A DNA stretch of 64,000 nt from Leptonema illini DSM 21528. GTDB lineage: Bacteria; Spirochaetota; Leptospiria; Leptospirales; Leptonemataceae. Location of the stretch: NCBI RefSeq assembly GCF_000243335.1, contig NZ_JH597773.1, positions 4,052,115 through 4,116,114 on the forward strand, written 5' to 3'. The first letter of the stretch is position 1. Every line of letters begins with the position of its first letter. Below are positions 1 through 8,829 of this stretch, in pieces. A model generated the notes under the pieces. That model worked only from the letters and a program-made list of their open reading frames with translations. It made no database searches and was not told the DNA's origin. The translations under genes and the position numbers were made by a program.

Positions 1-1
1 G

Positions 2-1210
2 CTGTATCTTTTCGCCGATTCTGAGAGCATACCGTATTTCGAGGAGCGTTATCCGAATCTGTCGATCTCTGAGCAGCAGGGCCATGATCTTGGCGAGCGC
101 ATGCAGAATGCCTTCGCTCACCTCTTTTCGATCGATGACGCTTCGTCCGTTGTTCTTGCGGGTTCCGATGTGCCGGATTTTACGGCGGAGACGGCACGAC
201 AGATGGCTGAACTCTGTAAAGAGAGCGATGCCGTCCTTCTGCCTTCTCTGGACGGCGGGTACTCGGCCATCTGCCTTAACAGAAGAGTGCTGGCAGATCT
301 GCATCGCCTGTTTCATGACATTGTCTGGTCTACGTCTCTGGTACTCGAAACACAGATGCGACGTCTCGTCGATGCCGGCTTTAAGGCAATTGTGATGTCT
401 GAGGCGATGGACGACATTGACGTTCTTGAAGATCTGCTTGCATATCGAAGGGGAGCAAAGAGGCGACCTCTGCCGAATGCGGACCTGTCTTTTCTGGAAC
501 ATCTTCCGCGTGTGGTGGCGATTCTTCCCGTTCTGAACGAAGCCGAAAGCCTTCCTTTCATTCTGCCTTCGCTTCTTGAATCCATCTGGATCGACGAGGT
601 GATCTGCGTCGATAACGGCAGTACGGACGACTCGTCCGCGATTATTGAGACAAACGGAGCGACTCTTCTTTATTGTAAGGAGCGAGGATACGGGGCGGCG
701 ATGCTGACGGGCATCGAGTATGCGTCGCGAAAAGCGCCCGATGCCATACTGCTTTTTATGGATGCGGACGGCTCTGACGACCGAACCCATCTCGGTGATC
801 TTCTGAGGCCGATTCTGGCGGGCAGGGCGGATTTCGTTCTCGGCGCCCGACAGGGTGGATTGCTTCTTCATCAGAGGGCCGGCAACATCCTAACCGTCTG
901 GCTGATCCGCCTGCTATGGAGACATTCGTTTGCCGATCTCGGCCCGTTTCGAGCCATCCGACTAAAAGCCCTTCAATCGCTCCAAATGGACGATCGCAAC
1001 TTCGGCTGGACGATTCAGATGCAGATCCGCGCTGTGCAGCAAGGACTGGTGACGATGGAGATTCCCGTACCGTCTCTTCGTCGTCTCGGCGGAAAAAGCA
1101 AGGTGAGCGGAACGGTGCGCGGCACGGTGCTTGCGGGAACGATCATCCTGCGCACGGTCTTCAGAGAATGGCAGCGCCAGCGAAAAGGCTTTACATCGCA
1201 TCGCCGATGA
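2..1210 (+). CDS. DUF2064-GT2 fused glycosyltransferase, 5' end outside the window
   Basis: The frame is open to the left edge, so the start lies outside. About 402 residues are visible. The first part (ending near residue 160) resembles DUF2064/TIGR04282 sugar transferases: QQGHDLGERM, LAGSDVPDF, LDGGYSAICL and a WST motif. A family-2 glycosyltransferase follows: ILPVLNEAESLP, VDNGSTDD, GYGAAMLTGIEYA and the metal site MDADGSDD, with a DLGPFRAIR segment near the end. DUF2064 proteins and GT2 enzymes are usually separate neighbouring genes linked to arsenosugar or selenodomain loci; here they form one chain. The acceptor is unknown. The likely site is the cytoplasm or the inner face of the membrane. 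Confidence 0.8.
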   Translation: MYLFADSESIPYFEERYPNLSISEQQGHDLGERMQNAFAHLFSIDDASSVVLAGSDVPDFTAETARQMAELCKESDAVLLPSLDGGYSAICLNRRVLADLHRLFHDIVWSTSLVLETQMRRLVDAGFKAIVMSEAMDDIDVLEDLLAYRRGAKRRPLPNADLSFLEHLPRVVAILPVLNEAESLPFILPSLLESIWIDEVICVDNGSTDDSSAIIETNGATLLYCKERGYGAAMLTGIEYASRKAPDAILLFMDADGSDDRTHLGDLLRPILAGRADFVLGARQGGLLLHQRAGNILTVWLIRLLWRHSFADLGPFRAIRLKALQSLQMDDRNFGWTIQMQIRAVQQGLVTMEIPVPSLRRLGGKSKVSGTVRGTVLAGTIILRTVFREWQRQRKGFTSHRR

Positions 1211-1223
1211 TCCAGTATGGGGC

Positions 1224-1415
1224 ATGGCCGCGGAACAGGATGATCGATCCTCTGAGAAGAAAGCTGAAAAGAAGGCTGCGAACAAAGCTGAGAGCTTGAA
1301 AGGCGAGAAGCCGACCGATCGCCCTTTTGAAGAGCACATCGATATCGACGTTTATGATGAGACTCCTTCGGGCCCGTCCGTGACGGTCCGCAACGCAAAC
1401 CGTGAATCTTCGTGA
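1224..1415 (+). CDS. small Lys/Glu-rich hypothetical protein
   Basis: This frame gives 63 residues from ATG 1224. The product is highly charged, with a Lys/Ala/Glu-rich first half and an acidic centre (HIDIDVYDE), and it should be disordered. It starts 13 nt after the glycosyltransferase stop and overlaps the next gene's GTG start by 14 nt, which suits translational coupling in one operon. No family is recognised. The case rests mainly on position, so an overlapping non-coding frame remains possible. Confidence 0.45.
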   Translation: MAAEQDDRSSEKKAEKKAANKAESLKGEKPTDRPFEEHIDIDVYDETPSGPSVTVRNANRESS

Positions 1416-1758
1416 ATACTACATTACGCCGGAATACCTGAAGCTGATGGCGTCGCGAGCCCGTCAGTGGAGCGAGCGGTTTATTGCAGAACAGATGGAA
1501 CAGTTCCGGCGTACGATTCCCGATTATCCCGAGGTGGTCGATCTTCTTGAAGGCGAGCTGCACAGGCGTCGTCTGAACGCTCTGCGCAAAGAGCTGCGCT
1601 TATTGAATAAAGACGAGCTGCAAGGACGGCTTCAGTTGATGCAGCGGGATTTCGCAGCAAAGGCGATTACACAGGACGAGCTGGAAGTCGCAGAAACGGA
1701 GTGGAGGATTCGCAACAGGAAGCGGTTGCCCGAGGATTACAGGCCAGGCATGAGTTGA
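1402..1758 (+). CDS. small helical protein of unknown function
   Basis: The product is 118 residues from a GTG start, rich in Arg, Glu, Leu and Gln with long predicted helices (EGELHRRRLNALRKELR). It has no signal peptide, membrane segment or recognised domain. It lies directly downstream of the glycosyltransferase and the 63-residue frame, overlapping the latter, so it is probably the last gene of that operon. It is convergent with the thioesterase gene. The 76-nt gap to that gene contains only weak short hairpins and no clear terminator. Confidence 0.65.
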   Translation: MNLREYYITPEYLKLMASRARQWSERFIAEQMEQFRRTIPDYPEVVDLLEGELHRRRLNALRKELRLLNKDELQGRLQLMQRDFAAKAITQDELEVAETEWRIRNRKRLPEDYRPGMS

Positions 1759-1834
1759 GCAGCTTTGCGAGCAGACTCTCGCACTGTGTGCGAACCCGCT
1801 ACTCCTTCATCTGCTCCTCTATTCGCCTGTTCTT

Positions 1835-2260
1835 TTATTCTTCTTCGCGCTCCATGTATTTGCCTTTGCCCCGTGCGACGATCTTGCCGATCTCGTTCTC
1901 GATTTCGGCACGGTTCTCGACGACGCGACGGTTCTTTTTGACGAACCATCCGCGAAGATAAAGGCTTTCACCGGCGCGGGCGGGCATGAGGTAGCGAATC
2001 GTAAGCTCACCGGTAAGCGTATCGAAGTTCATCGCCTGATTGATCTTGATCATCGTTTCATCAAGAAGCGTAGCGAGGATGCCGGGGTGGATCTCACCGG
2101 GCTCGCCGACAAAGCGATCGTCTGCTTTGAACTCGCCGTAGACTGTTTTTGTATCTTCGTCAAAGCTCAGCTTGAGTTGAAGACCGTTTGCGTTTTCGGT
2201 GCCCGAGCCGAAGCTCAAGGTCTCGCTGCGTGCAGACACGCGTGCATGTTTGCCGGACAT
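1835..2260 (-). CDS. PaaI-like hotdog thioesterase
   Basis: The 141-residue length suits single-domain hotdog thioesterases. The signature [16 protein letters not shown] (residues 55-70) matches the family motif HGG..atllDe, with H58 and D67 in the usual catalytic region. The strand pattern that follows ([20 protein letters not shown]) is also typical. These enzymes hydrolyse acyl-CoA thioesters in the cytoplasm; the substrate cannot be told from sequence. It is divergent from the muramidase lipoprotein gene across 45 nt. Confidence 0.8.
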   Translation of the reverse strand: MSGKHARVSARSETLSFGSGTENANGLQLKLSFDEDTKTVYGEFKADDRFVGEPGEIHPGILATLLDETMIKINQAMNFDTLTGELTIRYLMPARAGESLYLRGWFVKKNRRVVENRAEIENEIGKIVARGKGKYMEREEE

Positions 2261-2305
2261 TAATTAGTTGTCAAGCGTTATTCGAGCCGGAGAAGTGGAA
2301 TACGA

Positions 2306-3721
2306 ATGGCCATTTTCCCGTCCGACGCCTCTGCCTTTTTCAGCAGGGCGTTCAGAATCTGTTTGCTTGCAATTCTTTACACGCTGATCCATTGTTCGAC
2401 AAGTCCTGAGCAGTTGCGCATGCGTCCACCCGGTGAATGCATGAGCCGCCTCGAAGCGCGGGATTTCAAGGTGGAGCGAAACGAAGAAGAAGGTCGTATC
2501 TGCGTGCTGGCGGCGCGATCGTCGGTTCTGGAGGCCGCTGAAGAAGCTTCGCCGACCATATTCGGGCCGCGAAGGCCCGTGCTTGGCGGACTTGATCTTG
2601 CGGCGGCCACAGGCTTTCGTATACTCGAAGGACGACGTTTTGCGCTGCTGACGAATGCGACAGGACGTGATCGTGAGTTGAACTCCATTCTTGATCTGCT
2701 TGTATCTTCGGGCCATCGTCCCGAACTCATTCTCGAACCGGAGCACGGCCTGTACGGCGCCGACGATACGATTCATACAGGCATCTTTCGCGTCGATGCC
2801 GATACGGGCATTCGCGTGCTCAGCCTGTATTCGCAGATCAAGCGTCCCGGCCCGGCGAATCTTGCGGGGCTTGATACGCTTGTCGTCGATTTGCAGAATC
2901 TGCCCGTGCGATGTTATACATATGCGACGACGCTGACCTACATTCTCGAAGACGCCGAACAGGCGGGCCTTGAGGTGCTCATTCTGGACCGACCTCATCC
3001 CTACGGTATCTGGCCGACGGCAGGCGGCATCGTCGAAGAGGATTACCTGAGCTTCGTCGGAACGGCTCCCGTTCCCTTTCTCTATTCGATGACGCCTGGC
3101 GAATATGCGATCTTTATGGCGCAGCATCGCTTCCCTTCATTACGATTGCGCGTTATACGCGTACATGGATTCGTACCCGCCGAGATGGACTGGGTGCTTG
3201 CCGGCAGCTGGATCAATCCATCGCCTAATATTCCCGATCTGGAATCGGCCCTTGTGTATCCGGGGCTCGTATTTTTTGAGGGCACGAACGTATCGCTCGG
3301 TCGGGGCACGACGCGGCCGTTTGTCTATTCTGGCGCTCCCTGGATGAAAGAAAAGCTCGTGCTCGAAGAGCTGCGCAAGCTCAATCTGAAAGGCGTGCGG
3401 TTCGGCAGCGTCACCTTCACGCCGTCCGCTTCGCTCTATGCAGGCCAGCATGTGCGCGGCATACAGTTTCATCCTTATTCGAAAGAGTTTGATCCTTTAC
3501 GCACAGGATACGAATATATGCGCATTATCCGGCGACTTCATCCGACCTATTTTCGGATCGTGGGCGGACGTTCCTTTTTTATGGACCGGCTCTGGGGATC
3601 GGCCTCTTATCGAGAGGCGATTGAGGCTGATCTGACTTACGATGAATTTCGCGCTCTCTGGCAGGATGATTCTGTCGCCTTTGAAAAACTGACGGCAAGT
3701 GCGCGCATCTACGGGCTGTAA
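2306..3721 (+). CDS. DUF1343/NamZ-type exo-beta-N-acetylmuramidase, probable lipoprotein
   Basis: The product is 471 residues. An N-terminal hydrophobic segment ends in TLIHC, a lipobox-like site with an unusual His at -1. The rest follows DUF1343: LTNATGRD, LEPEHGLYG, VVDLQNLPVRCYTY (about residue 193), NPSPNIP (about 304) and FEGTNVSLGRGTTRPF (about 324). NamZ enzymes release terminal N-acetylmuramic acid from peptidoglycan fragments, so a cell-wall turnover role in the periplasm or on a membrane surface is expected. Spirochete lipoboxes are loose, so anchoring is likely but not certain. Confidence 0.85.
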   Translation: MAIFPSDASAFFSRAFRICLLAILYTLIHCSTSPEQLRMRPPGECMSRLEARDFKVERNEEEGRICVLAARSSVLEAAEEASPTIFGPRRPVLGGLDLAAATGFRILEGRRFALLTNATGRDRELNSILDLLVSSGHRPELILEPEHGLYGADDTIHTGIFRVDADTGIRVLSLYSQIKRPGPANLAGLDTLVVDLQNLPVRCYTYATTLTYILEDAEQAGLEVLILDRPHPYGIWPTAGGIVEEDYLSFVGTAPVPFLYSMTPGEYAIFMAQHRFPSLRLRVIRVHGFVPAEMDWVLAGSWINPSPNIPDLESALVYPGLVFFEGTNVSLGRGTTRPFVYSGAPWMKEKLVLEELRKLNLKGVRFGSVTFTPSASLYAGQHVRGIQFHPYSKEFDPLRTGYEYMRIIRRLHPTYFRIVGGRSFFMDRLWGSASYREAIEADLTYDEFRALWQDDSVAFEKLTASARIYGL

Positions 3722-3768
3722 TGCTGTGCAATGCGTAAGAAACGAGCCCGGCTCAGGAGCCCTGTAGC

Positions 3769-5562
3769 ATGAACTCCGACAACCGGATCTTCGATCGTCT
3801 TCTCACAGTCCTCATAGCGGCGGGAACGCTTTTCAGCGCGCTGTTCGTCGCCTCTGCTCTGCCCGATGCGCTCTTGCATAACTCTGACATCCTGTATGCA
3901 CCGGCATTTTTCGACGATCTGTGGCAGGGCGTCGATATCTCGGGATGGGCACTCACGCCGGCGCCTTATTTCTTTCCAGACCTTGTGGTCTATGGCGGTG
4001 TTGATGCCTTATTGCGCCTGCTCGATGCAAGCACGGCCACTCGCATCGACATGGCGCTCCGTCTGACGGCAGCCGTCTTTTATCTGCTGAATGGAGCGGG
4101 TTTTGTGCTTCTTCTTAAAGAGATGCGACCCGTCTCTTACAGGGGCGGCTTCTTGATCTGGACGACGATCAGTATTTTATTTTTGCAGCTGCCTTTTTTC
4201 TCGGCTCCCTTTCTTGCAGCTCATGTACTGACGCATCATTCGGGGTTGCTTCCGGTCGTGCTTTTCTTCTGGGCGCTGTGGCTGCGCAAAGCCAAGCCGG
4301 TCGATGCGTCCTTTCTTGCACTTCTTCGAGCGAATGCCGTGCGATATCTGGCGGTCTTATTCGTTTTGCCGACATTGATATCAGATGCGCAGCTCCTGCC
4401 GCTGCTCTTTATACCGGCCTTTCTTCTTGCCGGTTACGGGGTCTTCTTTCTCGGGGATAAATTGCGGCATGCCGTTGATGTGTTTCTGCTTTTTCTGGTA
4501 TGGTTGTTAGCCGAACGCCTTATTCCGCGCATCCGCTATACTGTTGTTTTCTTTCCTTCTGTCGAAGGCAGGCCGGCCCTTGAGGCCTTGCTGACAGTTT
4601 CGCCAGACCGAATCCTGAGGATAGCGAGCGATCACGAATTTGTTATTGCGCTATTGCTCTTCCTGATTTCTGCCTTCCTGCTCTGGGTTAACCATCGATT
4701 CTTCAAACGAAGAGATCAAGCTCCAGGCGCAACCAATCTGAGTTTTGAAACCCTGGATACTGACAGACAGAGTTTTAGGGCTGAGGCGGCTCTGCTTCTG
4801 GGAGCCGGCGCAGGTTTGCTGGCCGCACTGGTCTTTCACGTAGGGCTCAGCGCTCATCTTGATGATGTGCCGCCCATTACAGGTCGATACCTGCACTTTC
4901 TTTTTGTTACCGTGTTTCCCTTTGTGCCGGCCCTTTTGGTTTTGAGCCTATCTTCCCGGTTACGGCGTTCTCTGGCACGGCGCAGACAGAGAGAGCAAGA
5001 TGGTCGCCCTGCCGCCCGTCTTCTCCAGCGCTTTCAGTCGGATGGCCTGATCTTACTCTGTTTCTCTCTGGTTCCGTTTGCCATGCCAGCCGTGCGCCCC
5101 GGTTTATTTCCCGTTTCAGGTCTGCTTTCGCGAGGGCAGCGATCGGCTGCCGCAAGAGAAGCCCAATGTCTGCGTGATGTGGCGATTATGCACGGAGTCA
5201 GAGGGCCGCTTTATGGCATCTCGGATTACTGGCATGCGAAGAAGCTCTCGGTATTCGCAGAGCAGGTTCGCCTTCTGCCGGTTGAGCTGGATGAGCCGAC
5301 GAAGCTGTATTTCTGGATTTCTAATCTGAGCTGGTTTGATGACGAGCAGATCGTGTACCGTTTTGTCGTGATCGATGGCCTTGATCGTGAGATGATTGCC
5401 GGCCTCTACGGTGAGCCTGCATCACGTGACCGATGTGCCGGCATGGAAATCTGGTGGTATGGCGATGACAGCCCGATCCGCCATGAACCGGCCCGGCTGC
5501 GTGAGTTTGCCCGCGTCATCGGCATCCCCTACCGAGCAAGCAGAGGGGAGGGGGCGAGATGA
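3769..5562 (+). CDS. multi-pass membrane protein, glycosyltransferase-like, unknown function
   Basis: The product is 597 residues with roughly ten to twelve hydrophobic segments, then a soluble C-terminal part of about 130 residues (from SAAAREAQCL). An acidic segment after the first helix (NSDILYAPAFFDDL) recalls the first loop of GT-C glycosyltransferases, where acidic residues are catalytic. That similarity is only in layout and I cannot name a family. An AGGAG sequence lies 9 nt before ATG. The gene stands between the muramidase and a tRNA gene, in an envelope-related stretch. Confidence 0.7.
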   Translation: MNSDNRIFDRLLTVLIAAGTLFSALFVASALPDALLHNSDILYAPAFFDDLWQGVDISGWALTPAPYFFPDLVVYGGVDALLRLLDASTATRIDMALRLTAAVFYLLNGAGFVLLLKEMRPVSYRGGFLIWTTISILFLQLPFFSAPFLAAHVLTHHSGLLPVVLFFWALWLRKAKPVDASFLALLRANAVRYLAVLFVLPTLISDAQLLPLLFIPAFLLAGYGVFFLGDKLRHAVDVFLLFLVWLLAERLIPRIRYTVVFFPSVEGRPALEALLTVSPDRILRIASDHEFVIALLLFLISAFLLWVNHRFFKRRDQAPGATNLSFETLDTDRQSFRAEAALLLGAGAGLLAALVFHVGLSAHLDDVPPITGRYLHFLFVTVFPFVPALLVLSLSSRLRRSLARRRQREQDGRPAARLLQRFQSDGLILLCFSLVPFAMPAVRPGLFPVSGLLSRGQRSAAAREAQCLRDVAIMHGVRGPLYGISDYWHAKKLSVFAEQVRLLPVELDEPTKLYFWISNLSWFDDEQIVYRFVVIDGLDREMIAGLYGEPASRDRCAGMEIWWYGDDSPIRHEPARLREFARVIGIPYRASRGEGAR

Positions 5563-5610
5563 TTTCTCGATTGACAGAGGAGCGGCCTTCAGTTCTCTAT
5601 CCACAGAAAA

Positions 5611-5684
5611 GCGCCCATAGCTCAGCTGGATAGAGTATTTGACTACGAATCAAAGGGTCGGAGGTTCGAATCCTTCTGGGCGCA
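5611..5684 (+). tRNA. tRNA-Arg (anticodon ACG)
   Basis: A full cloverleaf can be folded. The acceptor stem is GCGCCCA with TGGGCGC and discriminator A. The D arm is GCTC/GAGT. The anticodon stem TTTGA/TCAAA holds loop CTACGAA with ACG at 5645-5647, and the T arm contains GGTTCGAATCC. The length is 74 nt and no CCA is encoded. ACG becomes ICG after A34 deamination and reads CGU, CGC and CGA. A run of T follows the gene but I see no clear terminator hairpin. Confidence 0.95.
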
Positions 5685-5787
5685 TTTTCTTCTCCTCTCT
5701 TCCTCTGGTATCTTCCCATCACCACTTTCGCTTTCACCGGACCGACGTCGGCAGTGCTTTCGTTAGGAGCACGTCCTCAAACCGGCT

Positions 5788-6864
5788 CTAATTCCTGATC
5801 GGTAGAACAAGCAACGAAAGCGGATCGGCAACCACTCCGCGAATCGTAAGCGTGGCGTGCAGATGAGGCCCCGTTGAGAATCCCGTAGACCCGACCTCGC
5901 CGATGAAGTCGCCGGCACGCACGTCCTGACCGGCACGCACGTGAATCTTTGACTGATGCATGTAGCCGGTAAAAACGCCGTTGCCGTGGTCGAGCACGGT
6001 GTAGTTCCCCTCGTAATGCATGCGCTGCGCAAGCACGACACGCCCGTCGAGCATGGCGAAGATCGGAGCTCCGACCTTGCCGCGCAGGTCGACCCCGTTA
6101 TGGATGATGGTGCGCCGGCCAAGCTCCTTGCGCTTCTTCTTCTCAATCGCATACGAAATCTGCATGCGGCGCACGAAGATCGACGAGGTAATGTAGTGCA
6201 TGTCGCGCGGATGCGAAATCGAAAGTCCGATGCGATCCGCAGATCGAGAAGAGAAGGCCGCCGCCTTGATGCGTCGTTCTGCGGCGATCTTGCGTTCAAA
6301 TTCCGCCTGTCTTTCCTGACGACGACGCTCCTCATCGGGCGTAAGCTTCCTGCCCGGGCCGCCATGCACGCGACGGTAGTTTTTTGTAACGGGCCATGTG
6401 ACCGATGTCGGGCGCAATGCCAGATATTTGGTGATTTGCAGCTCAGGAACCGTCCATTGAAGTTCCATATGCTGTGCCATGAAGTTCGAGGGAATGGCAA
6501 AGAGCGTGCGGTAGCCGAACGACGTTTTCGTCAGAGGCAGCGTCACTCCGTCGAGCCGCAGATAGGATGCCCTTGCCTTTTCGGGAAGGCGGATCTCTGC
6601 GTAGACGGCATCGCCGACCTTGAAGCCTCGCGAATAGAGATCAAGACGAGCGCCTTCGGCCTCGGCGTAACGGCGTTCCGGTTGTTGCCATTTAAAGTCG
6701 CGGGGCAGATGGATGCGCGTCGCCGACGAAACGACGTAGATGCGGCGTTCGCTTCGCGCAAGCAAAGGAGAGACGAACACAAACAGAAGTAAAAGCGAGA
6801 CTTGAAGACGCGAAACCACGTTTCTATCATCGGAGGCGGGGCATCGTAGATGCAGCCGTGGCAT
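5788..6864 (-). CDS. M23 family metallopeptidase (LytM-type endopeptidase)
   Basis: The C-terminal third is an M23 peptidase domain. Zinc-site motifs HNGVDLRG and GPHLHA are present, with the usual VLDHGNGVFTGYMH between them. The middle is a charged helix (PDEERRRQERQAEFERK), probably a linker or coiled coil. A hydrophobic segment (VSLLLLFVFVSPLLA) marks a signal peptide. I chose ATG 6864 because a TTGACA box sits 33 nt upstream; GTG 6819 would give a more compact signal peptide. The enzyme should cut peptidoglycan cross-links in the periplasm. Confidence 0.85.
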   Translation of the reverse strand: MPRLHLRCPASDDRNVVSRLQVSLLLLFVFVSPLLARSERRIYVVSSATRIHLPRDFKWQQPERRYAEAEGARLDLYSRGFKVGDAVYAEIRLPEKARASYLRLDGVTLPLTKTSFGYRTLFAIPSNFMAQHMELQWTVPELQITKYLALRPTSVTWPVTKNYRRVHGGPGRKLTPDEERRRQERQAEFERKIAAERRIKAAAFSSRSADRIGLSISHPRDMHYITSSIFVRRMQISYAIEKKKRKELGRRTIIHNGVDLRGKVGAPIFAMLDGRVVLAQRMHYEGNYTVLDHGNGVFTGYMHQSKIHVRAGQDVRAGDFIGEVGSTGFSTGPHLHATLTIRGVVADPLSLLVLPIRN

Positions 6865-6923
6865 TCTGTTTTCTGAACCCGGCCGGGCTGCTGTCAACTA
6901 TCTGCGTCAGATGAGCGGAGTTT

Positions 6924-7265
6924 TCAGCCTTCTTCGCCGGCCGGCGTATAAGGGATTCCCTGATCGCAGGACTGGCGCATGCTATCATACGTATAGATGC
7001 CAAGATCATGCCCGTCAGACCAGAGAAGAGAAAGGGCGTAGCGGCCTACCTTGCGAAACGAACGCAGCTGGATCTCCTGAATACTTCCCGTAACGCGTTT
7101 CGCCGTCGTTTCATGACCTCCGCGGCACTGAGCGCAGGGGCACATCTTGCGCATGCGCAGAAGGTCGTAGGAGCATTCTTTCCCGTCCTTCCAGCGGATG
7201 TGCAGATTTTTCTCATCGAAGGAAATCTGATCAGGAATCGTTTCGAGCATACTGTAAAGACTCAA
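6924..7265 (-). CDS. DUF971 domain protein
   Basis: The 113-residue product matches the DUF971 layout: LHIRWKDGKECSYDLLRMR, a cysteine cluster MCPCAQC (C42, C44, C47), then GRYALSLLWSDGHDLGIYTYD near the end. This domain also forms the N-terminus of gamma-butyrobetaine hydroxylase. Stand-alone copies occur near Fe-S or Mrp-type genes in other bacteria and their role is unsettled; the cysteines suggest metal binding. It lies just upstream of the M23 peptidase on the same strand and is divergent from phoH. Confidence 0.85.
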   Translation of the reverse strand: MSLYSMLETIPDQISFDEKNLHIRWKDGKECSYDLLRMRKMCPCAQCRGGHETTAKRVTGSIQEIQLRSFRKVGRYALSLLWSDGHDLGIYTYDSMRQSCDQGIPYTPAGEEG

Positions 7266-7332
7266 GCCTCCGGCAAGCCGTCCATCCGAAAACGCAGTAC
7301 GAGCGCTTTTTGACGAAATCGCTGCGAAGGGA

Positions 7333-7360
7333 TTGACGGAAAGTACCGATCTGCTATCCT
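7333..7360 (+). promoter_or_regulatory. candidate sigma-70 promoter of phoH, possibly leaderless
   Basis: TTGACG (7333-7338) and TATCCT (7355-7360) are separated by 16 nt. The predicted start site falls at or within a few bases of ATG 7370, and no ribosome binding site precedes that ATG, so the transcript may be leaderless. Confidence 0.5.
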
Positions 7361-7369
7361 CGAAAGCGC

Positions 7370-8812
7370 ATGACTGAAGAAGCCTCTCTCAACGAACGTA
7401 TTACCGAAGAGTACATCCTCATCGACACAAACGTCTTCCTGATCGATCCAAACGCCCCTCTTAAATTTGCCAATCGCAAGCTGATCATTCCTCTGATCGT
7501 CATAGAGGAGCTCGACTCGTTCAAACGAGAGATGTCGAGTATCGGCAAGGCTGCGCGCGAAACGATCCGCAACATCGATCAGCTGCGCATGCAGGGCAAG
7601 ATTACCGAAGGGGTTCCGCTTGAGAACGGCTCCACCGTTCAGGTCTATATCCTCGAAAACTACGAGGATCTGCCCGAGGGTCTCGATCATGCGATCAAGG
7701 ATAACTATATCCTGTCGGCCGCTTTACAGATCCGCAGTCGTAGCGGAAGGCCGACGGCTATCCTTACCAAAGACGCCGATCTGCGCATCAAGGCCGACGT
7801 GCTCGGTATCACGGCGTGGGACTACCATGAAAACGGCGTGCAGGGCGAGCATCTGTATCAAGGAGAGCGCAGTATCGATACTTCCGATGAAATCGTCGAT
7901 CGGTTTTATGGCGGTGAACAGATTCCCTATCTCGATGGATCTCTCATCGCCGAAAACCAGCCACCGCTCATCATCAACGAATATGTGACCCTCAAGTCGC
8001 CTTCTCGCAGCGCCCTTGCTCGCTGCGGCGCCGACGGATTTCTGCGTCCGCTGATGGAGCGGCAGGGTATGGCCATTCACCCGCGTAACCGCGAGCAGCG
8101 CTTTGCCATGGACGCCCTGCTTGATCCCGATATCAAGCTCGTCACGATCGCCGGTAAGGCCGGTACGGGAAAGACGCTGCTTGCCATCGCCGCCGGGCTG
8201 GACATGGTGTTATCCGAACAACTCTATCGTAAACTGCTTGTGGCCCGTCCCGTCGTGCCGATGGGCCGTGATCTGGGATTCTTACCCGGCGAGCTGGAAG
8301 AGAAGCTGCGTCCCTGGATGCAGCCCATCTATGACAACCTTGAGTTTCTACTTGAAGGCCCGACGAAACCGAAAGAAGAACGACGACACGGTAAGAAGCG
8401 CGACGGTGACAAGGACAAAGAGAAAGAAGACGAGAATAAAGAGAAGGAGCTTGCGGCGAAGAAAAGCGAGAGTACGATCCAGTATCTGCATCAGGCAGGA
8501 TTGCTCGACGTCGAGCCGCTGACCTATATTCGAGGGCGCTCGATTCCGCATCAATATGTGATCATCGACGAGGCGCAGAATCTCTCGCCGCATGAGGCGA
8601 AGACGATCATCACGCGGGCGGGCGAAGGCACAAAGGTTATCTTTACCGGCGACTTCTATCAGATCGACCATCCGTATCTGAACCTCTATACGAACGGGCT
8701 AACCTTCACGTTTAATCGTATGAAAGGGCAGCCCATCTTCGCGCATATTACGCTTGAGAAGGGCGAACGGTCCGAACTGGCCGAGCTGGCCTCGCAGTTG
8801 ATGGAGAATTGA
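7370..8812 (+). CDS. phoH: PhoH family ATPase with N-terminal PIN domain
   Basis: The product is 480 residues with an N-terminal PIN nuclease domain (LIDTNVFL near residue 17, EELDSFKR near 47) and a C-terminal PhoH ATPase. Walker A is AGKAGTGKT (about 261-269) and Walker B is VIIDEAQN (about 397). Between them, near 333-367, lies an unusual insert of about 35 almost entirely charged residues. PIN-PhoH proteins are thought to act as coupled RNA helicase and ribonuclease in the cytoplasm. The next frame overlaps the stop codon, so the gene probably heads a phoH-UDG operon. Confidence 0.9.
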   Translation: MTEEASLNERITEEYILIDTNVFLIDPNAPLKFANRKLIIPLIVIEELDSFKREMSSIGKAARETIRNIDQLRMQGKITEGVPLENGSTVQVYILENYEDLPEGLDHAIKDNYILSAALQIRSRSGRPTAILTKDADLRIKADVLGITAWDYHENGVQGEHLYQGERSIDTSDEIVDRFYGGEQIPYLDGSLIAENQPPLIINEYVTLKSPSRSALARCGADGFLRPLMERQGMAIHPRNREQRFAMDALLDPDIKLVTIAGKAGTGKTLLAIAAGLDMVLSEQLYRKLLVARPVVPMGRDLGFLPGELEEKLRPWMQPIYDNLEFLLEGPTKPKEERRHGKKRDGDKDKEKEDENKEKELAAKKSESTIQYLHQAGLLDVEPLTYIRGRSIPHQYVIIDEAQNLSPHEAKTIITRAGEGTKVIFTGDFYQIDHPYLNLYTNGLTFTFNRMKGQPIFAHITLEKGERSELAELASQLMEN

Positions 8813-8829
8813 CGCCGGAGCGCTTGTTA

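Noticed and set aside
1015-1563. Minus-strand frame across the two small genes and the glycosyltransferase end
   Set aside because: Low-complexity Arg/Ser content without family features, and the plus strand is better supported.
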